Assembly: GCA_009692275.1 (NCBI GenBank)
Contig: SHZL01000205.1
Coordinates: 1-5,132 of the forward strand
Length of the DNA: 5,132 nt
Reading direction: 5' to 3'
Source of the DNA: Lysobacterales bacterium
Lineage (GTDB): Bacteria; Pseudomonadota; Gammaproteobacteria; Xanthomonadales; SZUA-36
The translations under genes were made by a program, and so were the position numbers. The notes below the pieces were generated by a model that worked only from the letters and a program-made list of their open reading frames with translations, made no database searches and was not told the origin of the DNA. This document shows positions 1-5,132 of this stretch, one piece after another. Position 1 is the stretch's first letter; the number at the start of each line of letters is the position of its first letter.

Positions 1-186
1 GGATCGGTATGCATTGACGGCGTGAGCCTGACCGTGAACTCGGTGGCCGGCAAAATTTTTTCCGTGTGCCTGATACCCCATACCCTGGAAGCGACCACCC
101 TGGGCGCCCTTGAGTGCGGAGACCGGGTAAATATTGAAGTCGACCTGATTGCCAGGTACCTGGAACAATTGGGAGTGCACGGGTGA
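1..186 (+). CDS. ribE: Riboflavin synthase alpha chain, C-terminal part (5' end outside window)
   Basis: This is the last 61 codons of riboflavin synthase (RibE, called RibC in E. coli), open from base 1 to a TGA at 184-186. The enzyme dismutates two 6,7-dimethyl-8-ribityllumazine molecules into riboflavin and a ribitylamino-pyrimidine, the last step of cytosolic riboflavin synthesis. The visible protein starts with GSVCIDGVSLTVN, a hallmark of the second lumazine-binding repeat. It continues through CLIPHTLEATTLG and ends with GDRVNIEVDLIARYLEQL, the normal C-terminal end that includes the trimerisation helix region. The family is about 200-220 residues long, so roughly two thirds lies upstream. 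The stop is 34 bases before the ribBA start, with no terminator between, so the two are probably co-transcribed. Identification is by recalled family motifs and is firm. Confidence 0.95.
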   Translation, partial: GSVCIDGVSLTVNSVAGKIFSVCLIPHTLEATTLGALECGDRVNIEVDLIARYLEQLGVHG

Positions 187-209
187 TTATCCGGTACGGC
201 GCATTTCCT

Positions 210-213
210 GGAG
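210..213 (+). promoter_or_regulatory. Ribosome binding site that fixes the ribBA start
   Basis: A GGAG core (TGGAG with the preceding T) lies seven bases before the ATG at 221. That spacing is good, and the protein from 221 begins where family members normally begin. The reading frame also has an upstream ATG at 149, but that one lies inside the ribE coding region and would add 24 residues unlike the family. Confidence 0.7.
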
Positions 214-220
214 CAATGAT

Positions 221-1396
221 ATGACAAACAAAAACGTATTGAACTCGATCCCGGAATTACTTGAGGACATCCGGGCGGGCAAAATGGTCGTGGTGATGGA
301 TGATGAAGACCGGGAAAATGAGGGCGACCTGATCATGGCGGCTTCCAAGGTGCGTCCGGAGGACATCAACTTCATGGCGCGATTTGGCCGCGGGCTGATT
401 TGTTTGCCATTGACCCGGGAGCGTTGCCAGCAACTGAGGCTGCCGCTGATGGTAAACATGAACCAGGCGCGCTTCGCCACCAATTTCACTGTGTCGATTG
501 AGGCCGCTGAAGGAATCACTACCGGTATTTCGGCGTATGACCGCGCTCATACCATTCGGACTGCCGTCAGGCCCGATGCCGACCCCTCAGACTTGTCGCA
601 ACCGGGCCACGTGTTTCCCCTGATGGCACAGCCCGGTGGAGTGCTGGCACGTGCCGGCCACACAGAAGCCAGTGTTGACCTGGCCATGTTGGCTGGGCTT
701 GAGCCGGCAGCCGTCCTGGTCGAGATTCTGAATGAAGACGGCAGCATGGCGCGAAGACCCCAACTGGAAGAGTTTGCGCGGGAACATGGGCTAAAGATTG
801 GAACCATTACAGACCTCATTCACTATCGCATGCAGACCGAGAAAACCATTGAGCATGTTTCGCACCACGAGGTTGATACCGACTTCGGCCCTTTCACCCT
901 GCATACCTATCGCGACACCATTGAGGGGCGATTGCACCTGGTATTGATGCGTGGCCAGGTCAAGGCTGAAGAACCCTGCCTGGTCAGGGTTCATGTGCAG
1001 AATCCCCTTAGCGACATATTATCGGTGCACCGCCCGGATTTTGGACTGCCATTGCGCACCGCCCTGGCTGAAATTGTGGCAAATGGCAGCGGCATGGTTT
1101 TGGTGCTGGGAGGTGAGCACTCCGATGAACGCTTGCTGCGACTGATCCAGCAGCAGCCCGAACCGGCGGTGGCCGCGAGCGGTGATAACCGGCGGTCGCG
1201 GGAGCTTCGCACCTACGGAATCGGCGCGCAGATCATTGCCGACCTGGGCATACGCAAGATGAGAGTATTGAGTGCTCCCTGGAAAATGGCCGGGCTGGCC
1301 GGGTTCGGCCTGGAAGTCGTGGAGTACATCCATCCACAGGGCAGTGGCGTACAGGAACTACAGCCACAGGTTGCCCGCATGAGTGTTCATCAATGA
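221..1396 (+). CDS. ribBA: 3,4-dihydroxy-2-butanone-4-phosphate synthase fused to a degenerate GTP cyclohydrolase II-like domain (RibBX type)
   Basis: A 391-residue cytosolic fusion. Residues 1-203 are a complete RibB domain, which converts ribulose 5-phosphate to dihydroxybutanone phosphate plus formate. It shows the acidic metal/substrate loop DDEDRENEGDL (27-37), TTGISAYDRA (100-109), HVFPL (130-134) and GHTEASVDL (146-154, with the metal-ligand His147). From about 205 to 370 a GTP cyclohydrolase II fold can be recognised by GRLHLVLMRG (236-245), VRVH (255-258), TYGIGAQII (331-339) and GFGLEVVE (361-368). The zinc cysteines are gone: where active enzymes have VHSEC followed by RCDCG, this one has VHVQN and RPDFG (257-275). 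The QEGRGIGL-type motif is also absent. The second domain is therefore probably not catalytic, as in the RibBX variants known from Proteobacteria, and a separate ribA is expected elsewhere. The start at 221 has a good GGAG. The stop overlaps the ribH start by four bases (ATGA). Confidence 0.95.
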   Translation: MTNKNVLNSIPELLEDIRAGKMVVVMDDEDRENEGDLIMAASKVRPEDINFMARFGRGLICLPLTRERCQQLRLPLMVNMNQARFATNFTVSIEAAEGITTGISAYDRAHTIRTAVRPDADPSDLSQPGHVFPLMAQPGGVLARAGHTEASVDLAMLAGLEPAAVLVEILNEDGSMARRPQLEEFAREHGLKIGTITDLIHYRMQTEKTIEHVSHHEVDTDFGPFTLHTYRDTIEGRLHLVLMRGQVKAEEPCLVRVHVQNPLSDILSVHRPDFGLPLRTALAEIVANGSGMVLVLGGEHSDERLLRLIQQQPEPAVAASGDNRRSRELRTYGIGAQIIADLGIRKMRVLSAPWKMAGLAGFGLEVVEYIHPQGSGVQELQPQVARMSVHQ

Positions 1397-1875
1397 GCGG
1401 AAAAGAAGCACGCGCTGCACTTCGTGTTGGACTGGTCGCCAGCCGGTTCAACCAGTTCATTGTTGATCAACTGCTTGCCGGGGCGCGTGAAGCTTTGTCC
1501 CGTCGCGGGCTATCCCCGGCGGACCTAACGCTGGTTTGGGTTCCTGGAGCGTTTGAATTACCCCTGGCTGCCGAGCACATGGCGCGCTCCGGCCAGTTCA
1601 ATGCCATCATTGCACTCGGTGCAGTGATCCGCGGTGGCACTCCTCATTTTGACTACGTTGCCGGCGAGTGCGCCGCCGGCCTGGGCCGCGTTGCCCTGGA
1701 TCATGGAATTCCCGTGATGTTCGGGGTGTTGACCACGGACACCATTGAGCAGGCATTGGAACGAGCCGGGAACGACGCGGGAAACAAGGGATTTGATGTA
1801 GCTATTGCGGCCCTTGATATGGTTGAAGCCCTGCAAGACCTGGCAAAAGAACTGGGGCAGGCAGAAGGGAAATGA
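1393..1875 (+). CDS. ribH: 6,7-dimethyl-8-ribityllumazine synthase
   Basis: A 160-residue lumazine synthase of normal length. It condenses 5-amino-6-ribitylaminouracil with the dihydroxybutanone phosphate made by RibB, giving the substrate of RibE. Family signatures are in order: VGLVASRFNQFI (12-23, pyrimidine-binding Phe19), PGAFELP (51-57), GAVIRGGTPHFDYV (76-89, with the expected proton-transfer His85), GVLTTDTIEQALERAG (111-126) and AGNKG (129-133, phosphate site). The family forms cytosolic pentamers or 60-mer capsids; which applies here cannot be read from the sequence. The ATG overlaps the ribBA stop as ATGA, and only a poor GAG lies upstream at 1381-1383, so translation is probably coupled to ribBA. 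Its own stop overlaps the nusB start in the same way. No key residue appears to be missing. Confidence 0.97.
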   Translation: MSGKEARAALRVGLVASRFNQFIVDQLLAGAREALSRRGLSPADLTLVWVPGAFELPLAAEHMARSGQFNAIIALGAVIRGGTPHFDYVAGECAAGLGRVALDHGIPVMFGVLTTDTIEQALERAGNDAGNKGFDVAIAALDMVEALQDLAKELGQAEGK

Positions 1876-2342
1876 ATTCAGGTATTCCCGTTGCGGGGCA
1901 GAAAGTGCCGGTCCACACCGGAGGTCACGAGAGGCGCCAGAGAGCCCGCCGCAGGGCGTTGCAGGCTTTGTACCAGTGGCACATTACCCGGCAGGGTGCT
2001 GATGAAATCGTCCGCCAGTTCCGCCTGGCACAGGATTTGAGCATGGTGGACGAGGAATTCTTTGAAAGCCTGCTGCACGGTGTGATTGGCAGCCAGGCTG
2101 AACTTGACGCACGGTTGCAGCCTTTCCTCGACCGGCCCATGGTGCAGGTGGACATCATGGAGCAGGCAGTACTGCGTCTCGGGGCCTGGGAATTACTCAA
2201 TTGTCCTGACACCCCGTTTCGTGTTGTGCTGGATGAATGCATAGACCTCGCACATCGTTTCGGGGCTGAACAAGGCCATGCATTTATCAACGGTGTTCTG
2301 GACAAGGCGGCCAGGTCCTGGCGGCCGGCTGAGACCGCTTGA
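1872..2342 (+). CDS. nusB: Transcription antitermination factor NusB
   Basis: A 156-residue all-helical RNA-binding protein. With NusE (ribosomal protein S10), NusB binds boxA RNA and supports antitermination on rRNA operons. The basic segment RRQRARRRALQALYQW (21-36) matches the arginine-rich N-terminal helix. EQAVLRLGAWEL (97-108) and FGAEQGHAFINGVLDKAA (130-147) are the conserved core and C-terminal helix. The first 18 residues (MNSGIPVAGQKVPVHTGG) are longer than in E. coli NusB, which starts almost directly at the arginine-rich helix. The ATG at 1872 is chosen because it forms an ATGA overlap with ribH and is preceded by AAGGGA (1865-1870), although that spacing is short. A GTG at 1905 would give a shorter, more typical start. 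Its place after ribH and before thiL is the classic gammaproteobacterial arrangement. Confidence 0.96.
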   Translation: MNSGIPVAGQKVPVHTGGHERRQRARRRALQALYQWHITRQGADEIVRQFRLAQDLSMVDEEFFESLLHGVIGSQAELDARLQPFLDRPMVQVDIMEQAVLRLGAWELLNCPDTPFRVVLDECIDLAHRFGAEQGHAFINGVLDKAARSWRPAETA

Positions 2343-2344
2343 TT

Positions 2345-2364
2345 AGTGGCTGTTACAGGCCACT
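2345..2364 (+). other. Candidate RNA hairpin just after nusB
   Basis: Two bases after the nusB stop, AGTGG (2345-2349) plus CTG (2350-2352) can pair with CAG (2356-2358) plus CCACT (2360-2364). This gives an eight-base-pair stem with a TTA loop and one bulged G at 2359. No run of T follows (GGAGCCGTCC), so it does not look like an intrinsic terminator. It could protect the 3' end of a processed upstream message or mildly attenuate transcription into thiL. It may also be chance. The pairing is seen directly; the role is not. Confidence 0.35.
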
Positions 2365-2372
2365 GGAGCCGT

Positions 2373-2399
2373 CCATGCACATGGTGTGGCCAGGCCATG
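2373..2399 (+). promoter_or_regulatory. Overlapping alternative hairpins covering the thiL start codon
   Basis: The segment contains CCATG (2373-2377), CATGG (2380-2384) and CCATG (2395-2399), the last including the thiL ATG. The middle element can pair with the downstream copy, hiding the start codon in a five-base-pair stem. It can also pair four bases with the upstream copy (CCAT with ATGG, loop GCAC), leaving the start free. There is no clear Shine-Dalgarno sequence before thiL, which makes start-codon access more relevant. It bears no resemblance to a TPP riboswitch. The stems are short, so this is only a candidate. Confidence 0.2.
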
Positions 2400-3368
2400 A
2401 GTGAATTTGAGTTGATTGACCGCTTGCAGGGAATTGTGAATGCCAGGACCGCTGGCCTGCTGAAGCCGGGTTCGGTGGGCGTCGGGGATGACGCTGCGGT
2501 GCTCTCAGTCGCGCCCGGGCGGCAGTTGCTGGTTACCGTCGATACCCTGGTGGATGGTGTGCATTTTCCACATCAGTCTGCCCCATTCGACATCGGCTAT
2601 AAGGCGCTGGCGGTAAATCTCAGCGACATTGCTGCCATGGGGGGGCAACCGGTGTGCTTTTTCCTGGCCTTGACCATTCCGGACCCATGCAGGGAATGGC
2701 TGGACAGGTTCGCACAGGGCCTTGAGCACCTGGCTACACCCAGTGCAGTATATCTTGCCGGCGGTGACACCACCTCGGGTCCACTGAGCATTACCATTAC
2801 GGCACTGGGCGTTGTGGACCACGGCCGCGCGCTCTTGCGCAGCGGAGCCAGGCCTGGCGACCTGATAGTACTATCCGGGACCACCGGTTTGGCTGGTCTC
2901 GGCTTGATCCAGTTGCAGCGGAAAGCCGTGGTTGATCCGTCGGCATGGCAGGCGCTCACGCGTCCGCAACCACGCCTCGCCCTGGGCCAGGCCTTGCTTG
3001 GCAAGGCGACTGCCTGTATCGACATCTCGGATGGGCTCGCTGCCGATCTCGGGCATATTCTGGCTGCTTCGCAAGTTGGCGCGGAGCTGTCGCTGGATTG
3101 CCTGCCTTGCCCGGAAGCCTTGAGCAAGCTGGATCTGCAACAGCGCTGGAACCTGCAACTCGGCGCAGGGGATGATTATGAATTGTGTTTCACCCTGCCC
3201 GCGACTTTGGAAGCACAGCTACCTGCATTGGCAGAGGCCGGAGGCCTAGGCCTGACGATCATCGGCAGGATAACGGAAGGCAACCGCTTGCGCTTACACC
3301 GGACTGATGGAACGGAGTTCGTGCCCACCCGATTGGGCTATGATCATTTCAGTAGCCATCGGTTGTGA
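2397..3368 (+). CDS. thiL: Thiamine-monophosphate kinase
   Basis: A 323-residue cytosolic enzyme, close to the 325 of E. coli ThiL, that phosphorylates thiamine monophosphate with ATP to thiamine diphosphate, the active cofactor. It belongs to the PurM/AIRS-like ATP-binding superfamily. Visible motifs are the N-terminal ATP/Mg loop GVGDDAAV (28-35), TVDTLVDGVHF (47-57), YKALAVNLSDIAAMG (68-82), GGDTTSGPL (122-130), RSGARPGDLI (148-157), IDISDGLAADLGH (208-220) and GAGDDYELCFT (256-266), ending in GYDHF (314-318). The ATG at 2397 is chosen by alignment to family starts. An in-frame GTG at 2346 would add 17 unrelated residues, lies in a hairpin and has no ribosome site. The gene is 54 bases after nusB and is the last gene of the plus-strand cluster. 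Its final 20 bases overlap the end of yraN on the other strand. pgpA, a frequent downstream partner, is absent here. Confidence 0.95.
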   Translation: MSEFELIDRLQGIVNARTAGLLKPGSVGVGDDAAVLSVAPGRQLLVTVDTLVDGVHFPHQSAPFDIGYKALAVNLSDIAAMGGQPVCFFLALTIPDPCREWLDRFAQGLEHLATPSAVYLAGGDTTSGPLSITITALGVVDHGRALLRSGARPGDLIVLSGTTGLAGLGLIQLQRKAVVDPSAWQALTRPQPRLALGQALLGKATACIDISDGLAADLGHILAASQVGAELSLDCLPCPEALSKLDLQQRWNLQLGAGDDYELCFTLPATLEAQLPALAEAGGLGLTIIGRITEGNRLRLHRTDGTEFVPTRLGYDHFSSHRL

Positions 3369-3735
3369 AAGCGTTGCGGATCCACTCCACCGTTAATTTA
3401 CCCTGCTTATTTCCCAGCGAGAGTACATCGAACCGGCACGGTTGCGTGGCACGGTTACGGTGAAGCTGCAAGTACTTCTGTGCCGCGCGTATGATGCGGC
3501 GCTGTTTGGCCCTGGTTACTGTTTCTGCACCGCTGCCGAAGCGGCTGTTTTCACGGTAACGAATTTCCATGAATACCAGGCACTCCCCGTCTTCCATGAC
3601 CAGGTCGATTTCACCCACGCGGCAATTAAAATTGCGCGCAACCGTCTTCAAGCCGTGGCGGTGCAGGTAGGCCTCGGCATGGCGTTCCCACTGGCCGCCC
3701 ACAGCCCTGGTATTGGTCGCCCCGGCACTGGTCAA
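3349..3735 (-). CDS. yraN: UPF0102 family protein YraN, endonuclease-like
   Basis: A 128-residue protein of the UPF0102/YraN family, which has a predicted PD-(D/E)xK nuclease (Holliday-junction-resolvase-like) fold and no firmly established cellular role that I can cite. The family pattern is clear: GGQWERHAEAYLHRHGL (13-29, Glu18), RNFNCRVGEIDLVM (34-47, Asp44 of the GEIDL motif), LVFMEIRYRENSRFG (53-67, Glu57), an AKQRRI helix (76-81) and CRFDVLSL (100-107). The start shown is TTG at 3735, which overlaps the lpoA stop. Further upstream the frame is closed by three consecutive stops (TGA, TAA, TGA, about 3751-3759). AGGGGA directly abuts the TTG, which is unusually close for a ribosome site. 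A GTG at 3702 (117 residues) is the alternative. Pairing with lpoA is the usual gammaproteobacterial context. The 3' end runs into the end of thiL. Confidence 0.9.
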   Translation of the reverse strand: MTSAGATNTRAVGGQWERHAEAYLHRHGLKTVARNFNCRVGEIDLVMEDGECLVFMEIRYRENSRFGSGAETVTRAKQRRIIRAAQKYLQLHRNRATQPCRFDVLSLGNKQGKLTVEWIRNAFTTDGY

Positions 3736-5132
3736 TCCCCTGGCACCGGTCGATCATTATCACCAGTGTCTGCGCTTGCCGTTGTGGGGTTCAGCGGCAC
3801 CGGGACACCCCGGATGAACAGGGCAAAAGCAGGCTCCCGATACAACTCGCCAGCGGACCCGGAGCGATAGATGCCCGCAGCACCAGGAAAACGGAAATCG
3901 GGGTCACGTTTCATCATGTCCAGCCAGGGCAACATGGTCCATGCATCCAGGCCAAGGGCATACAGAGATGTAAAAGCACCTGCCCGCAAACTGACAAAAT
4001 CCGGGGCAGGCCCAGTCGAATCCAGGTGTAGCTGCAGCGGCGTAATGGGGAATCGAATTCCGTTGAGATCCTGATCTCCGGCGGGATCAGCCTTTCCGGT
4101 GAAAATCCGGCCAGTTGCATACGCCGGGATATCACCGGCATCGAGGAATCGAAGTTGGGGGCGAATCGACCGGCCCTGGCTACTGCTCGCAACAAGGAAC
4201 AGAACGTCCACATCGTCCCTGCGCACCGGTGCGAATTCAACTTTCATCTGCAAGGCGTTTTCGACTTGCAACTTACGTGCTTTGCTTTCATCAATTTCAA
4301 GCAAATGCTCCAGGGCTGGCGAGTGGTCATTCTCGCTCTCCAGGTAGGTGGCTGATGCCACGATTTGCCGGTTTTCCTGTAGGAATTCGTCGGTGAAATC
4401 CTGCGTCATGCGTTCACCCCATTCTGTTTCCGGCGCAAGCACCATAGCGTTGTGAAAGCCGGAAAGGATGGCTTCGCGGGCAACCGCTCGTGCTTCTTCA
4501 TCCTGGGAAAGGGATATTGCCTGGATGCGCCCTGCCAGGCCCGGAGGCGCGGTAAAATTGGCAGGCAAGTCATTCAGCGCCAACACCGGTATAGCCAGGC
4601 CAGCGAGCTTGAGCAAGGCTTCGATCTCGGGCTTTTGCAAGGGGCCAATGATCCAGTCCACGCCTTTATCCTTGGCTTTTAAGTAAGCTGAATCAATAAG
4701 TTCTCCAGCTTCGCCTGTGTCGAGGAACATGAGTTCCGCACCCCCGGGACTTTCCATGTAAGCACTCATGATGCCATCGCGTATTGCCTCGGCTGCTGCT
4801 TGCAAAGGTCCCTGCCTGGGAAGCAGCACCGCAACTTTTTGCGGGCTGGTAAATTCCTGCCGATAGAGCAACCACAGATCCAGTGCGTTCTCTGCTGTCA
4901 TGAAATGGCCGGGATAGCGGCTTTGCCAGGCTTCAATGTTTTGTTGCACGGAGTCAGCGTGCACCAGGTTTTGCCGAATCACCAGGGCGAGATCCAGCCA
5001 TCCGCCTGTAACCTGGTCGCCACCAGGATTGATCGACAATTCGCTCGATGGAGTATCCTGCAATGAGTGCAGAAACTGCAGGCCCTCCCCGGGCTGGTAA
5101 CTCGTGCTGGCATTGATCACCGCCAGGGCGTG
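3732..5132 (-). CDS. lpoA: Penicillin-binding protein activator LpoA (LppC/YraM), 5' end outside window
   Basis: The reading frame is open to the window edge, giving 466 C-terminal residues. LpoA is an outer-membrane lipoprotein that reaches through the periplasm to stimulate the peptidoglycan synthase PBP1A. Counting from the first residue in the window, about 1-95 is the end of the helical TPR-like N-terminal domain (WQSRYPGHFM about 69-78). From about 100 there is a periplasmic-binding-protein-like domain: VAVLLPRQGPLQAAAEAIRDG (100-120), DWIIGPLQKPEIEALLKLAG (159-178) and RRDDVDVLFLVA (304-315). Then come GRSIRPQLRFLDAGDIPAYAT (320-340), DLNGIRF (355-361) and GAAGIYR (417-423). The lipoprotein signal and most of the TPR domain, expected from full-length homologues of about 575-680 residues, lie beyond base 5132. 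The GTG at 5118-5120 is therefore an internal codon, not a start. The C-terminal tail after about 440 (ending NDRPVPGD) is low-complexity and overlaps the yraN start. Identification is firm. Confidence 0.93.
   Translation of the reverse strand, partial: HALAVINASTSYQPGEGLQFLHSLQDTPSSELSINPGGDQVTGGWLDLALVIRQNLVHADSVQQNIEAWQSRYPGHFMTAENALDLWLLYRQEFTSPQKVAVLLPRQGPLQAAAEAIRDGIMSAYMESPGGAELMFLDTGEAGELIDSAYLKAKDKGVDWIIGPLQKPEIEALLKLAGLAIPVLALNDLPANFTAPPGLAGRIQAISLSQDEEARAVAREAILSGFHNAMVLAPETEWGERMTQDFTDEFLQENRQIVASATYLESENDHSPALEHLLEIDESKARKLQVENALQMKVEFAPVRRDDVDVLFLVASSSQGRSIRPQLRFLDAGDIPAYATGRIFTGKADPAGDQDLNGIRFPITPLQLHLDSTGPAPDFVSLRAGAFTSLYALGLDAWTMLPWLDMMKRDPDFRFPGAAGIYRSGSAGELYREPAFALFIRGVPVPLNPTTASADTGDNDRPVPGD

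Noticed and set aside
149..220. Upstream ATG extending the ribBA product by 24 residues
   Set aside because: It lies inside the ribE coding region, encodes residues unlike RibB N-termini, and has a worse ribosome site than the ATG at 221.
187..220. FMN riboswitch or promoter before ribBA
   Set aside because: The gap is only 34 bases, far too short for an FMN aptamer, and shows no promoter-like elements. Any such control would lie upstream of the cluster, outside the window.
2346..2396. GTG start at 2346 for thiL
   Set aside because: The added 17 residues (MAVTGHWSRP onward) do not resemble ThiL, the codon sits in a hairpin, and no Shine-Dalgarno sequence precedes it.
2597..3127. Minus-strand open frame of 176 codons opposite thiL
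   Set aside because: It is entirely antisense to the ThiL core motifs, with a Ser/Ala/Pro/Arg-rich composition typical of shadow frames.
3442..3870. Plus-strand open frame of 142 codons opposite yraN and lpoA
   Set aside because: It is antisense to two well-recognised genes and its protein has no recognisable motif. It is a shadow of codon bias on the other strand.
5118..5120. GTG near the right edge as the start of lpoA
   Set aside because: The frame stays open to base 5132, and the family needs a lipoprotein signal and a longer TPR domain, so the gene continues beyond the window.

Overview
The window reads as a stretch of gammaproteobacterial chromosome, moderately GC-rich and almost entirely coding. 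The main taxonomic pointer is an LpoA (LppC/YraM-type) peptidoglycan synthase activator next to yraN, a pair characteristic of Gammaproteobacteria. The rib-nusB-thiL gene order fits the same group. The genus cannot be named from the sequence alone.

Left arm, plus strand, 1-3368: one tightly packed riboflavin/thiamine operon with nusB inside it. The order is the 3' end of ribE (riboflavin synthase, cut by the window edge), a RibB-type 3,4-dihydroxy-2-butanone-4-phosphate synthase fused to a GTP-cyclohydrolase-II-like domain, ribH (lumazine synthase), nusB (antitermination factor) and thiL (thiamine-monophosphate kinase). The ribBA-ribH and ribH-nusB junctions are 4-base ATGA start/stop overlaps, which suggests translational coupling. 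RibB supplies the four-carbon unit, RibH condenses it to lumazine, and RibE dismutates lumazine to riboflavin. ThiL makes thiamine diphosphate.

Right arm, minus strand, 3349-5132: lpoA (5' end beyond the window) followed by yraN, a UPF0102 endonuclease-like protein, again with overlapping stop and start. This pair converges on thiL, and the last 20 bases of thiL and yraN overlap. pgpA, which often follows thiL in gammaproteobacteria, is not at this position.

The most notable points are four. The GTP cyclohydrolase II half of the RibBA fusion has lost its zinc cysteines and its QEGR-type motif, so the protein is of the RibBX kind. The only gene-free gap of note, 54 bases between nusB and thiL, holds a compact hairpin and a second set of mutually exclusive hairpins over the thiL start codon. 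thiL and yraN overlap tail to tail. yraN appears to start with TTG (or a later GTG). I saw no mobile element, CRISPR array, tRNA, rRNA or clearly novel system: this is a mostly ordinary housekeeping region.
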